DNA of 64,000 nucleotides from Streptomyces sp. SM10 (GCF_002910915.1 NZ_NEUF01000160.1:189771-253770), one strand, 5' to 3'; positions 17,623 to 27,462 are shown, counted from the stretch's first letter. The notes: generated by a model from the sequence alone, not told the origin. Program-made: numbers and translations.

Positions 17623-20600
17623 TCACTTCAGGCCGAAGGCGCGGATCACCTCCTGCTCGACGGTCAGCCCGTTCGCGGCCTTCGCGGTGGCCTTGAGCGA
17701 CACGGAACCGCCGGGCTTCTTCGGGAGCTTCACGTCGGCCGACCAGGTGCCTCGCCCCGTACGGTCCAGCGAGGTCTCCTGCCAGGTGGCACCGTCGTCG
17801 TACGACACCGACAGCGTCGCGGAGTCCGCGTACGTGGTCGAGTCCAGCCACTGCTGCGTCGCGACGGACAGGGTGAGTTCGACGCGGTGGCCGGACCTGA
17901 CGTCGCCCGCCAGGTCGGTGTCCACCCCGAAGTGCGGCTGGAGCAGCTTCAGCGGCTCCTTCGGGGCATCGGCGGCCGTCGCCCCCGAGGTGAAGCCCCA
18001 CTCGGAGTGGCTGCGCACCGTGGTGTGCCAGTCGTCAGCGTCGCGTGCGGAGTCCATCACGAGCCGGTACGGCAGGACTTCGGCGGGTCGGCGCAGCGCA
18101 CGCACCGTGCGGCTCGCGGACTGCGCGACCAGGGTGTCGCCCTGGTAGAGCGCCGTCTTGCTGATGTCCGTGCTCAGCAGCCCGGTGCGGTCGGCGGCGC
18201 CGCCGTCGGAGTACGGGGTGAGGGACAGCACCAGGTTGTTGTTGCTGTCCCGGTAGGGCCCCGCGAAGGCGGTACCGACGGCGGGACGCTGGACCGGGGA
18301 GAACCAACCGGCGGTGTAGCTGCGGCCGGCCGTGGGGTTCTGCAGCCCACCGGTGATGCTCTGCAGACCACGCGCGTCCGACATGTTGTGGTCCTCGAGC
18401 CAGGAGGCGCCACCCTCCAGATGGTCCACCCATTCGGTGCGGACCATCGGGTAGCTCTCGTCCAGGCTGAGGCCCACGCCTGCGCCACTGGCGGAGACGT
18501 CGTAGCGGAAGCCGTATCCGGTGGTGGGACGGTCCGAGTAGAAGCGGTTGACGACCTTCGCCAGGTCGCGGTCCGGGTCGGGCGCGTAGGCCATCGAGCG
18601 GTCCGGGATCCGGTCGGGGTGACGCGAGACCAGGTCGTACAGGTAGCTGGGGGCAGCCTCCGCGTCGATCACGAGCTCCTTGCCCCGCGCGTCCTGGGCC
18701 AGCAGGTCGGCCACCTGCGACCGGCGCACCGAGACCACCGGGATGCCGGACTGACCGCCCTTCGCGTAGGTCTCGTTGAGCCTGCCCGGGCTGTCGCTGA
18801 GGACGATGAGCGCCTTGGCGCCGGCAGCCTCGGCGTTGGCCACCCGGGTGAGCGGCGGCACCGCGTCGCTCCGGTCCACGATCACGGCCTTGCCCTTGAC
18901 GTCCAGATCCGCGTAGTCGGCGCCGGTTCCCGTGTGGACGTAGGCCGTGTGCAGCTGGAGGTCACCCGTGACGGCCGCACTGCGGTTCTGGGGCAGGGTC
19001 TGCAGCCATTCCTTGCCCGAGCGGTAGGTGAACCGGGGCTCCTGAAGGTTCCAGCGGGTGAGGAACTCGAATCCCCCCTCACTCACCTTGTCGGTGGGAG
19101 TGGCCCACAGCTCGTCGAACGCGATCGGCAGGATGAACACGCTCCGGATCGGGGTGCCGTCCTCGGCGGTGCGGACCATCTCGTAGCGCGTCTCGCGCAT
19201 CTCGGTCGGCTTCGGCGTCCTGGCACTGACCAGCCGGGCCTTCGAGGCGTCCAGGGTGACCGTGGTGTCACCGGCCAGCTCGGTCTCCGGATCGACCACG
19301 AACGCCCGCGCCTTCGTGTCCTTGCCGGAGCCCGGCACGTCGAGATGCGACCACACGACGTAGTTGCCCGGCGGCATGCGCAGGGTCTTGGTGCCGTTCA
19401 CGTCGTACGCGCTGCCCGTGGTGGCTCCGAGGGCCATCACCTGGACGAGGCCCGACACGGGCTTCCCGTCCTGGCCCTTCAGGTCGATGGTGAGGTCGTA
19501 GAGCTCGCGCTCCTTGGCCAGGGCGAAACCGGTGTGGGCGACGACGGTGCCGGAGGCGTGGTCCTCGGCGACGACCTGTCCGGAGAAGGTCGTGCCCGCG
19601 TCCGCCTTCGACGGGTCCAGCGACAGGACCGCCTCGGCGCTGCCTCCGGCCGGGACGGTGACCTGGCCGGCCGAGAGGGTGTACGCATCGGCCGAGGTGT
19701 CGGTGGCCAGGTCCAGGGTGACGGGCTCGTCTCCCTGGTTGCGGTAGGTCACGGTGCGCTCGGTGACCGGGTCGTCGGCGCTGTGGGGCCAGGCGTACGA
19801 GGCCACCGCGACCGAACCCGTGGCGGTGATCTGCGCGTCGACGGCCGCGGGGACGTCCACACGGCCGGTGCCCACCTCGTACGGGGTGTGGTCCGGCAGC
19901 TGCTTGGACGTGCTCATCAGCGCGCCCTTGAGCTGCTGCCCGGTCCAGTCCGGGTGCCGCTGCTTGAGGATCGCTGCCGCTCCGGCGATGTGCGGGGTGG
20001 CCATCGAGGTTCCGGACAGTGTGCGGTACATCCCGGTGATGCCGGGGATCGCCTGCGAGGCGGCGGCGGTGATGTCCACGCCGGGAGCGGAGATGTCCGG
20101 CTTCAGACCGGAGGTGCCGGTCAGCGGGCCCTGGCTGGAGAACGGCGCCCGCTCGTCCTTGCCGTCCACGGCGGCGACGGTCAGGGCCTTGTCGGCGGAG
20201 CCGGGGCTGGCGATGGCCCCGGGGTCGTAGGCGTTGCCCGCCGCGATGACGAACAGCGGTCCGCCGTCGGCCGACAGCGCGTCCACCGCCTGGGCCATCG
20301 GATCGGTGCCGTCGTCGGGCGTGGTGTCGCCCAGACTCATGGAGACGACCGAGGCGCCCTGGTCCTTGGCCCACTCCATGGCTTCGATGATCCCGGAGTT
20401 CTGCCCGTAGCCGTTGTCGCCGAGCACCTTGCCGACCAGCAGGTCGGCAGCCGGGGCGACGCCCTTGTAGACGCCGCCGGAGGCGGCGCCCGAGCCGGCG
20501 ACGGTCGAGGCGACATGGGTGCCGTGACCGTTCCCGTCCAGCACTTCCTCACCCGGCACGAAGCTCTTGGAGCCGACGATCCGGTCCTTCACGTCCGGAT

Positions 20601-21363
20601 GGCCGGGATCGATGCCGGAGTCGAGCACCGCGACCTTGACACCCTTGCCGTCGAAGCCCTCGGCCCACGCCTCGGGGGCGCCGATCTGCGGCACCGAGTC
20701 CTTCAGCGCGCCCTCGACCCGCCCGTCGAGCCAGATCTTCTTCACTCCGGCGGAGAGTGTGCGGCTCTTGCCGGGGGTGGCGACGACCTCGTTCCAGAAC
20801 GTCCCGTGCCCGGAGCGCTTCACCTCCAGGGCGGCACCGTGGATGCTGTCCAGGCGGTGCGTCAGGGAGCTGCCCTTGAGGGCGGCGGGGACGGAGCGGG
20901 TCGCGGCGCCGTACGTAGCGATCACGGGAAGGCCGTCGGTGCGGGCGTCGTCGTAGCCCATGCCGATCAGGCCGGTGACGTCGAACAGGCGGCGGTCCAG
21001 GGTGCCCGCGGCGATCAGCGGGGCGGCCTCGTCGGGGATGACGTAGTAGTCGTCCCCGACCTGCCGCACCTCGACGCCGCCCGCGGAGCCGTCCGCGCGG
21101 TCGACGGTGAGGGTGTCGCGGGCGCCCGGCCCGTCCGCGTAGTGGACCACGTCACCGGTGATGAGGGTGACGTCGTAGGAGCGGGTGTCGTTCGCCGGGG
21201 CGGGGTCGCCGGAGACGTCGGGCTGGACGGCAGCGGCCTGCAGGGGTATGAGCAGGCCGCCGGCCATGGCAGCCGCGCAGGTGAGGGCGGCCAGCTGGCC
21301 GCGCCACCTGCGCGTCGTCCCGGCGTAACCGGAATTTTGGGCTTCGGAGGTCATGCGGAGCAT
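17623..21363 (-). CDS. secreted S8 family (subtilisin-like) serine peptidase, paralogue
   Basis: This is a protease of about 1,246 residues. A signal sequence (RRWRGQLAALTCAAAMAGGL, ending near AAAVQPD) precedes a pro-region with YDVTLITGDVV. The triad is complete: Asp248 in VAVLDSGID, His280 in GHGTHV and Ser453 in GTSMATPH. A PA domain (ALIVLSDSPG) and large beta-rich C-terminal domains follow. The start is uncertain: ATG at 21363 or at 21354, neither with a strong RBS. It shares domain order, size and several motifs with the adjacent protease. It is not an operon with it, since a terminator intervenes. Substrate unknown; probably extracellular. Confidence 0.92.
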   Translation of the reverse strand: MLRMTSEAQNSGYAGTTRRWRGQLAALTCAAAMAGGLLIPLQAAAVQPDVSGDPAPANDTRSYDVTLITGDVVHYADGPGARDTLTVDRADGSAGGVEVRQVGDDYYVIPDEAAPLIAAGTLDRRLFDVTGLIGMGYDDARTDGLPVIATYGAATRSVPAALKGSSLTHRLDSIHGAALEVKRSGHGTFWNEVVATPGKSRTLSAGVKKIWLDGRVEGALKDSVPQIGAPEAWAEGFDGKGVKVAVLDSGIDPGHPDVKDRIVGSKSFVPGEEVLDGNGHGTHVASTVAGSGAASGGVYKGVAPAADLLVGKVLGDNGYGQNSGIIEAMEWAKDQGASVVSMSLGDTTPDDGTDPMAQAVDALSADGGPLFVIAAGNAYDPGAIASPGSADKALTVAAVDGKDERAPFSSQGPLTGTSGLKPDISAPGVDITAAASQAIPGITGMYRTLSGTSMATPHIAGAAAILKQRHPDWTGQQLKGALMSTSKQLPDHTPYEVGTGRVDVPAAVDAQITATGSVAVASYAWPHSADDPVTERTVTYRNQGDEPVTLDLATDTSADAYTLSAGQVTVPAGGSAEAVLSLDPSKADAGTTFSGQVVAEDHASGTVVAHTGFALAKERELYDLTIDLKGQDGKPVSGLVQVMALGATTGSAYDVNGTKTLRMPPGNYVVWSHLDVPGSGKDTKARAFVVDPETELAGDTTVTLDASKARLVSARTPKPTEMRETRYEMVRTAEDGTPIRSVFILPIAFDELWATPTDKVSEGGFEFLTRWNLQEPRFTYRSGKEWLQTLPQNRSAAVTGDLQLHTAYVHTGTGADYADLDVKGKAVIVDRSDAVPPLTRVANAEAAGAKALIVLSDSPGRLNETYAKGGQSGIPVVSVRRSQVADLLAQDARGKELVIDAEAAPSYLYDLVSRHPDRIPDRSMAYAPDPDRDLAKVVNRFYSDRPTTGYGFRYDVSASGAGVGLSLDESYPMVRTEWVDHLEGGASWLEDHNMSDARGLQSITGGLQNPTAGRSYTAGWFSPVQRPAVGTAFAGPYRDSNNNLVLSLTPYSDGGAADRTGLLSTDISKTALYQGDTLVAQSASRTVRALRRPAEVLPYRLVMDSARDADDWHTTVRSHSEWGFTSGATAADAPKEPLKLLQPHFGVDTDLAGDVRSGHRVELTLSVATQQWLDSTTYADSATLSVSYDDGATWQETSLDRTGRGTWSADVKLPKKPGGSVSLKATAKAANGLTVEQEVIRAFGLK

Positions 21364-21564
21364 CTTGCGCCCTGGTGGGCGGATGATCGGCCCCTGCACG
21401 GTGGCGGCTGGTCGCCTGGCCACTGACCGCCAGCCGGGCGGGCCCGTTCCGCACGGATCACGGCCGCCGACCGCACTTCCCTTACCGGGCAGCCCCGTTG
21501 GGCGCCGACGCGCGGAAACAGGCTGCCGTCGGGTGTGCGGGGTGCGCCCGGGCCCCCGGCAGCC

Positions 21565-22872
21565 TCAGCTCCGTGCGGTGCCGTCGCCCCGCGGCCCGGT
21601 CTGGTAGATGTCGGGGATGCCGTCCGCGTCGTCGTCCCGTTCCTCCTCCTCGCACAGGCGCTTGTAGACGCGGTTGCGGCGGCGCAGGAGAACGGCGGCC
21701 AGGGTCGCGGCGGTCAGGGAGCCGATGAGTACAGCGGCCTTGACGTGCTCGGCCTCCGCCGGGTCCGGGAAGGCCAGTTCGCCGATGAGCAGGGCGACCG
21801 TGAAGCCGATGCCGGCCAGGGTGGCCAGGCCGAACACGTCCGCCCAGGCGAGGTCGGGGTTGAGCTGCGCCCGGGTGAAGCGTGCGGCGAGGTAGGTGCC
21901 GATGAAGATGCCGAGGATCTTGCCCACGACGAGGCCGACGAGCACGGCGAGCGGCTCGGGGTCGCTGAAGACGTGGACCAGGGCGCCGCCGGAGATGCCG
22001 ACGCCTGCGGCGAAGAGGGCGAACAGCGGCACCGCGACGCCCGCCGAGAAGGGGTGGACACGGTGGGCGACCCGCGCCGCCGGAGAGACGTCCTCCCCCT
22101 CGTCGCGGGTGGTCCGCAGGATGAGGCCCATGGCGACGCCGGCGACGGTGGCGTGGACGCCGGAGTTGTACATCAGCGCCCAGGTCGCCACCCCGAGGGG
22201 GACGTACCACCACCAGCCGCGGACGCGGAAGCGCTGGAGGACGTGGAAGAGGACGAGCCCGGCGCACGCGCCGCCGAGCGCCCAGAAGTTGAGGCCGGAG
22301 GTGAAGAAGACCGCGATGATGAGGATGGCGCCGAGGTCGTCGACGACGGCCAGGGTCAGCAGGAACGCCCTCAGTGCGGACGGCAGATGGGTGCTGAGGA
22401 CGGCGAGGACCGCGAGCGCGAAGGCGATGTCGGTGGCCATCGGGACGGCCCATCCTTCGAGCCTCCCGCCGCCCACGGAGACGGTGAGGAGGTACAGCGC
22501 CGCCGGTACCGCCATGCCGCAGACGGCGGCGATGACGGGAAGGGCCGCGGTGGCCGGTGTGCGCAGTTCCCCGACGACCAGTTCGCGCTTGAGCTCGATG
22601 CCGGCGACGAGGAAGAACACGGCGAGCAGCCCGTCGGCGGTCCAGTGCCCGACGGACAGGTCGAGGCCCAGGGCAGGGATGCCGAAGTGGAGGTCGCGCA
22701 GGGTCTCGTACGTCTCGCTCCAGGGGCTGTTCGCCCAGACGAGCGCGACGACGGCGGCGGCGAGGAGGACGAGACCGCCGACGGTCTCGGTCCGGAGCGC
22801 CTCGGAGACGGCCTGCCGCTCCGGCCACGGCAGGACGCCGAGGAGGGGGTCGCGCCGGCGGGTCTGTGTCAT
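21565..22872 (-). CDS. nhaA: Na+/H+ antiporter NhaA
   Basis: This 435-residue polytopic membrane protein exchanges cytoplasmic sodium for external protons. About 11-12 hydrophobic segments are visible. The essential double aspartate is present in AVVDDLGAILIIAVFF, matching the Asp163-Asp164 motif of E. coli NhaA, and WANSPWSETY is the conserved loop after TM1. The C-terminus carries an acidic hydrophilic tail (EEERDDDADG) of about 40 residues beyond the usual end. The ATG at 22872 begins MTQTRRRDPLLG. It is monocistronic by position: a terminator lies upstream at 23037-23075, and the next gene downstream belongs to another unit. Confidence 0.95.
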   Translation of the reverse strand: MTQTRRRDPLLGVLPWPERQAVSEALRTETVGGLVLLAAAVVALVWANSPWSETYETLRDLHFGIPALGLDLSVGHWTADGLLAVFFLVAGIELKRELVVGELRTPATAALPVIAAVCGMAVPAALYLLTVSVGGGRLEGWAVPMATDIAFALAVLAVLSTHLPSALRAFLLTLAVVDDLGAILIIAVFFTSGLNFWALGGACAGLVLFHVLQRFRVRGWWWYVPLGVATWALMYNSGVHATVAGVAMGLILRTTRDEGEDVSPAARVAHRVHPFSAGVAVPLFALFAAGVGISGGALVHVFSDPEPLAVLVGLVVGKILGIFIGTYLAARFTRAQLNPDLAWADVFGLATLAGIGFTVALLIGELAFPDPAEAEHVKAAVLIGSLTAATLAAVLLRRRNRVYKRLCEEEERDDDADGIPDIYQTGPRGDGTARS

Positions 22873-23036
22873 GGGAATGGGCCTCCGGGGCGTTGGGCGG
22901 ACGGGCGTACGGTCCCTCGGACGCCGACCAGACCTCCCGGCACACCGGCGTCACTTCGACGCGTCGATCACACCCTACTGATCCTGCCGCCTTCCCATCG
23001 CAGGGGCAGGCTTCCCACCTGCCGGAACACGGAATC

Positions 23037-23075
23037 GGGCCCGTCCCCACCCGGGTGTGAGGTGGGAACGGGCCC
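23037..23075. terminator. hairpin terminator after the AGCS symporter
   Basis: A 15-bp stem with one mismatch pairs 23037-23051 with 23061-23075 (GGGCCCGTCCCCACC against its near complement). It lies 43 nt past the stop of the minus-strand symporter gene and just upstream of nhaA, insulating the two. Confidence 0.75.
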
Positions 23076-23118
23076 CCGTGGGCCCTCCCCCGCGGGCCGG
23101 CCGCGGGAGAGGTGGTGG

Positions 23119-24654
23119 TCAGGCGGTGGTCTTCACCTGCTCCTGGTCGGTGTCGTCCTCCGGGGCGATACCCGCGTCGCGCTTCTTCACGTAGGCGAGG
23201 AAGGTGTTCAGCTCCCGCTTGACGACGGGGGCGAGGAGGTACAGGCCGATGATGTTGATGACGGCAAGGGTGAACAGCACCGCGTCGGCCATGTCGATCA
23301 GCGTCTGGAGCGTGAGCAGCGAGCCGGCGACCGCGAAGACGGTGTAGACGACCTTGTAGGCGAGCTCGCTCAACCTGCTGCGGCCGAAGAGGTACGTCCA
23401 CGCCTTGAGGCCGTAGTAGCCCCAGGTGAGCACGGTGGAGATGGCGAACAGCATCACCGCGACGGTGAGGACGTACGGGAACCAGGGCAGCACGGTGGCG
23501 AAGGCGTCGGAGGTGATCGTGACACCGCCGATGGACGTGTCCGAGCGGGCCTCCGTCAAGCTGGCCGGATTGGCGATGACGATGGTCAGCGCGGTCATCG
23601 TGCAGATGACGACGGTGTCGATGAACGGCTCCAGCAGGGCGACCAGGCCCTCGCTCGCGGGCTGCTTGGTCTTGACCGCGGAGTGCGCGATCGGCGCGGA
23701 GCCGAGCCCCGCCTCGTTGGAGAACGCCGCCCGCTTGAAGCCGATGATCAGCGCGCCGAGCACACCGCCGGCGACACCCTGCGGGCTGAAGGCGCCCTCG
23801 ATGATCTCGGAGACGGCGGCGGGCACGGCGGTGACGTTCACCAGGATGACGGTCAGGCAGGCGGCGATGTAGATGCCCGCCATGGCGGGGACGAGCCTGC
23901 TGGTGACGTTGGCGATGGAGCGGAGGCCGCCGAGGAGCACGATGCCGACGATCGCGGCGATCAGGATGCCGAAGAACAGGGCGCCCGTGGAGGAGCCCAT
24001 GAGGCCGTCCTCGCCGCCGGTGACGGAGACGAGCTGCGCGTAGGACTGGTTGACCTGGAAGAGGTTGCCGCCGAAGAGCCCGAAGAACAGGATCATGAAG
24101 GAGGCGAGGACCGCGAGGACCTTGCCGAGGGTCTTGCCGTTCTTGCCGAAGCGCTCGGCGAGCCCCTTGGGCAGGTAGTGCATCGGGCCGCCGGAAACGG
24201 TGCCGTCGGCGTGCACCTCGCGGTACTTCACACCGAGCGTGACCTCGACGAACTTGGTGGCCATGCCGAGCAGGCCGCACAGGATCATCCAGAACGTCGC
24301 GCCCGGGCCGCCCAACGTCACGGCGACGGCCACACCGGCGATGTTGCCGAGGCCGACCGTGCCGGAGACCGCGGCGGTCAGGGCCTGGAAGTGGTTGACC
24401 TCACCGGCCGACCCCTTCTCGTCGTACTTGCCTCTCACGACAGCGACGGCGAGACGGAACTTGCGGATCTGTACGAGCCCGAACCAGCCGGAGAAGACCA
24501 GTCCGGCGACGACGAGCCAGGCGACGATGAGGGGCAGGTCCGTTCCGCCGACGGGAACGGCGTAGAAGACGATCTCTCCGAGCCACGTGGCTATGGGCTC
24601 GAAGAATCCGCTGACGGCCTCGTCGACGGACTGCGTGATGGAGTCGAGTGACAC
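23119..24654 (-). CDS. alanine/glycine:cation symporter family (AGCS) transporter
   Basis: This 511-residue membrane protein takes up alanine or glycine with Na+ or H+. The family signature is clear: AVSGTVGLGNIAGVAVAVTL in the first third, GATFWMILCGLLGMATKFVE after it, and FSNEAGLGSAPIAHSAVKT later. These are characteristic of DagA/AlsT-type proteins. About ten hydrophobic helices are present and the C-terminus is a short charged tail. It begins MSLDSITQSVDEAVSG at the ATG at 24654. It stands alone, with about 880 bp of gene-poor sequence upstream and a terminator downstream. Confidence 0.93.
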   Translation of the reverse strand: MSLDSITQSVDEAVSGFFEPIATWLGEIVFYAVPVGGTDLPLIVAWLVVAGLVFSGWFGLVQIRKFRLAVAVVRGKYDEKGSAGEVNHFQALTAAVSGTVGLGNIAGVAVAVTLGGPGATFWMILCGLLGMATKFVEVTLGVKYREVHADGTVSGGPMHYLPKGLAERFGKNGKTLGKVLAVLASFMILFFGLFGGNLFQVNQSYAQLVSVTGGEDGLMGSSTGALFFGILIAAIVGIVLLGGLRSIANVTSRLVPAMAGIYIAACLTVILVNVTAVPAAVSEIIEGAFSPQGVAGGVLGALIIGFKRAAFSNEAGLGSAPIAHSAVKTKQPASEGLVALLEPFIDTVVICTMTALTIVIANPASLTEARSDTSIGGVTITSDAFATVLPWFPYVLTVAVMLFAISTVLTWGYYGLKAWTYLFGRSRLSELAYKVVYTVFAVAGSLLTLQTLIDMADAVLFTLAVINIIGLYLLAPVVKRELNTFLAYVKKRDAGIAPEDDTDQEQVKTTA

Positions 24655-25536
24655 GGTGAATACCTCGTGACGCAGGGCCGGCGCGGGGACTGCGCCGGTA
24701 GGTGTGCGGTCTTGGAGCGAACGCCGTCGTCCGATCGGCGAACCGTGGTGTTCCCGGTCCGTGGACTCGGACCGTGATCACACCGGACGTACTCGCCGGC
24801 GTCGTGCCGGCCACCGCGCAGGAGGCAAGGGGTCATGCCACCTGCGGAGTTGCGCATTCCTACCACGGGACACCGCCACGTCGAGTGACGCACCTCACAT
24901 GACGTACGGTGACGCACGAAAGTCCCAGCAAGCGTGATGCGACCGTTATCCGGACGCCCATTTTCATTCATCGGGCACTTATTTCTGCAGGTCAGCACTG
25001 TCTTCCGGAGTCACTGGTGTCGGGGGCGGTGCGCGTACGCCGGCGATCGCGCAGGCTCCGATGCCACGGCCCCGGACGGGACGGAAGCGTCGCCGGTGAC
25101 GCGCCGGACGCCGCCGCGGTCACATCAGCGGCGCCGCCGATCGGCCCGCAACCCGACGTCGCCGTAGCTGTTGTCGACCGGGTTGACCGCGAGCCCGGGG
25201 CGACGATCCCGTCGATGGCGTCGAGTACCGCGGAGGACAGGGTGATGTCGGCGGCACGAATCGAACTGGCTACCGGCGCCACGAGGCGAGCTCGAGCTGA
25301 CCATCCGCGCCTACGAGCGCCACGGCCGCGCAGACCGGCAGCGACAGACCGTCCGCCGTCTCGCCGCGCAGGAACGAAGCCGATCCTCAGCGATCACGAT
25401 GACGCCTCGGCCCCGGAGGGCACCCCTCCGAGCAGGGCAAACACCCTGGTGACCGGTGACTGGCCCCGACGTCCCCGCTCCTGCCCGGCGATCCGCGAGG
25501 TACGGTGGTGGAAAGCCCCCAAAGGAGGGCAATTCG
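24655..25536. other. gene-poor stretch containing one pseudogene scar
   Basis: Apart from the aldo/keto reductase remnant at about 25130-25275, no gene, RNA or riboswitch was recognised. I looked for a glycine riboswitch in the symporter leader and saw none of its conserved cores. 24930-24990 is locally AT-rich (CCATTTTCATTCATC) and could hold promoter elements for either side. Confidence 0.55.
25130..25275 (-). pseudogene. remnant of an aldo/keto reductase C-terminus
   Basis: On the minus strand one frame gives ADITLSSAVLDAIDGIVAPG. A shifted frame immediately after gives PGLAVNPVDNSYGDVGLRA. Together these reproduce the usual end of actinobacterial Tas-type aldo/keto reductases (LDAIDEIVPPG...NPADNSYG). 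The frames join at about 25195-25200. No other part of the enzyme (catalytic Tyr, NADPH site) is present, so only about 45 C-terminal residues survive, with a frameshift. Confidence 0.65.
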
Positions 25537-25974
25537 ATGCCGTGGTTCGTATGGCTGCTCGCCGCCGCGGCACTGGGCGTCGCGGAATTCTTCACCCTGA
25601 CCCTGGTCCTGGGGCTGCTGGCCGGTGCCGCACTGGTCGCCGCCGTGGTCGCGGGCGTGGGCATCGGCCTTCTCGGCCAGCTCATAGCCCTCGCGGCGGC
25701 AACAGCAGCGGGCCTCGTCCTCGTTCGCCCCCTCGCGCTGCGGCAGATGGCCCAGCAACCCGTCACGCACGAGGGCAGCGACGCGCTGATCGGCAGGCGG
25801 GCCGAGGTCATGCAGGAGGTCACCGCGACCCACGGGCTGATCAAGCTCTCCGGCGAGGAATGGTCCGCCCGCGCCCTCGACGAGAGCCTCGTGATCCCGG
25901 TGGGAGCGCTGGTGGACGTGATGGAGATCGACGGAGCCATGGCCGTGGTCTACCCCCGCGAACTCCTTCCGTGA
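25537..25974 (+). CDS. NfeD-like membrane protein
   Basis: This 145-residue protein has two or three N-terminal transmembrane helices (WFVWLLAAAALGVAEFFTLT, then AALVAAVVAGVGIGLLGQLI) and a C-terminal OB-fold-like soluble domain (ALIGRRAEVMQEV...GEEWSARA). This is the short NfeD architecture. NfeD proteins partner with SPFH/stomatin-like proteins and are thought to affect membrane microdomains or quality control. The start ATG at 25537 is fixed by AAAGGAGGG ending 8 nt upstream. The SPFH gene begins 29 bp downstream, so the two form an operon. Confidence 0.9.
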   Translation: MPWFVWLLAAAALGVAEFFTLTLVLGLLAGAALVAAVVAGVGIGLLGQLIALAAATAAGLVLVRPLALRQMAQQPVTHEGSDALIGRRAEVMQEVTATHGLIKLSGEEWSARALDESLVIPVGALVDVMEIDGAMAVVYPRELLP

Positions 25975-26003
25975 GCGGCTGAACGCACAGCAACGGAGGC
26001 ATT

Positions 26004-27107
26004 GTGGATCCGATTGTCATCCTCATTCTTGTTGCGGCCGTGGTGGTCGTCTTCCTCGTGGCCTCCACCGTGCGGATCGTCCCGCAGGCGCGCCGCTACA
26101 ACATCGAGCGGTTCGGCCGGTACCGCAGAACCATGCAACCCGGCCTGAACCTGGTTGTGCCGGTGGCGGACCGCATCAACTCAAAACTCGACGTACGCGA
26201 GCAGGTCTACTCCTCCGAGCCCAAGCCGGTGATCACCGAGGACAACCTCGTGGTGAACATCGACACCGTGCTCTACTACCAGATCACCGACCCACGATCG
26301 GCGGCCTACGAGGTCGCCGACTATCTGCACGCGATCGACCAGCTCACCGTGACCACGCTGAGGAACGTCATCGGCAGCATGGATCTGGAGGGGACGCTCA
26401 CCTCGCGTGAGGAGATCAACGCCCGGCTCCGTGCTGTCCTCGACGACGCCACCGGCAAGTGGGGCATCCGGGTCAACCGTGTCGAGATCAAGGCCATCGA
26501 TCCACCGCACACCATCAAGGAAGCGATGGAGAAGCAGATGCGGGCCGAGCGTGACAAGCGCGCGGCCATCCTGCACGCCGAAGGGGAGCGACAGGCCAAG
26601 ATCCTCACCGCGGAAGGCACGAAGCAGAAGGACATCCTGGAAGCTCAGGGCACGCAGCAAGCCATGATCCTGCGGGCCGACGGCGAGGCCAAGGCGGTGG
26701 AGCTCGTCTTCCAGGCCGTCCACCACAACAACGCCGACCCCAAGGTCCTGGCCTACAAGTACCTCGAGACGCTCCCGCACCTGGCGAGCAGCGACAACAA
26801 CACGTTCTGGGTGATTCCCGGGGAGCTGACCGAGGCGGTCCGGACCGTCACCAGCGCGTTCGGTGATCAGTCGGCAGCGGATCCTGCCCCCTCTGCGCAG
26901 CCCGAAGAAGCAGCCGACAAGGCTCTCGGCACGTCGGGCGAGGACCGTGCTCCGAAGCGCGGCGCGGCTTCCACGGTGTCGCTCGATACCGCCAGGGCCA
27001 CGGTCGAAGCCGAGAAGCAGGCCGCCGCCGCGGTGAGCGACGCCAAGGCGGAAGCCGAAGCCGCGAAGTCGGCCCAGACGCCTCGACGCGGGCCCACCGG
27101 CGACTGA
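26004..27107 (+). CDS. SPFH/Band 7 (stomatin/QmcA-like) membrane protein
   Basis: This 367-residue protein has one N-terminal membrane helix (PIVILILVAAVVVVFLVAST) followed by an SPFH domain (VRIVPQARRYNIERFGRYRR ... IKAIDPPHTIKEAMEKQMRA). A helical/coiled-coil region (ERDKRAAILHAEGERQAKIL) and an Ala/Glu-rich tail end the protein. Such proteins oligomerise on the membrane and often pair with NfeD, as here. The GTG start at 26004 is preceded by CGGAGG at 25994-25999. Function inferred from family: scaffold of functional membrane microdomains. Confidence 0.92.
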   Translation: MDPIVILILVAAVVVVFLVASTVRIVPQARRYNIERFGRYRRTMQPGLNLVVPVADRINSKLDVREQVYSSEPKPVITEDNLVVNIDTVLYYQITDPRSAAYEVADYLHAIDQLTVTTLRNVIGSMDLEGTLTSREEINARLRAVLDDATGKWGIRVNRVEIKAIDPPHTIKEAMEKQMRAERDKRAAILHAEGERQAKILTAEGTKQKDILEAQGTQQAMILRADGEAKAVELVFQAVHHNNADPKVLAYKYLETLPHLASSDNNTFWVIPGELTEAVRTVTSAFGDQSAADPAPSAQPEEAADKALGTSGEDRAPKRGAASTVSLDTARATVEAEKQAAAAVSDAKAEAEAAKSAQTPRRGPTGD

Positions 27108-27430
27108 ACACCGTCGGACCGTGAGCCCCTCGTCACGGGAGCCGGCAGACCCTCGGATTCTGCGTGGTCGTCCGCTGTGCAGCGTTCAGCCTTGGCGGCC
27201 TCTGTCCGGTGGTGCGCAACCGCGCCTCCCTCTCCAGGTCTCCCTGGACACCCGGGAGGCTGCGGCGGTGCGCGGGACCCCGGAACCGGTCGCGCTCTGC
27301 CTCGGGACCGACTTTCGAATGCCCCGGGAAGGCGGGCGCCAGATCTCCGGGTCAGCCGATCCGACCCAGCCTGCGTCCGCTGAATCCGCGTGGTCTCCGA
27401 GCGAAGTGTTGCGGTCGCGGCCCTACGCAG
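27108..27430. other. intergenic, nothing recognised
   Basis: This lies between the convergent SPFH and GlsB-like genes. No gene, repeat or RNA is recognised; short open frames here have no RBS and poor codon bias. Confidence 0.5.
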
Positions 27431-27462
27431 AGCGGCTCCCCCTCAGGAGAGGGGGAGCCGCT
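27431..27462. terminator. perfect 14-bp hairpin terminator
   Basis: AGCGGCTCCCCCTC (27431-27444) pairs perfectly with 27449-27462 around the loop AGGA. It is placed 41 nt beyond the stop of the minus-strand GlsB-like gene and could also stop read-through from the SPFH gene. Confidence 0.8.

Noticed and set aside
17440..21426. 1,328-codon open frame antisense to the second subtilase
   Set aside because: No start context, repetitive Arg/Gly/Val content and no family pattern; the minus-strand protease explains the sequence.
21535..24651. 1,038-codon open frame opposite nhaA and the symporter
   Set aside because: It spans two real genes on the other strand and the terminator region between them, with no domain.
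24655..24860. Possible glycine riboswitch before the alanine/glycine symporter
   Set aside because: None of the conserved core segments are present on the minus strand.
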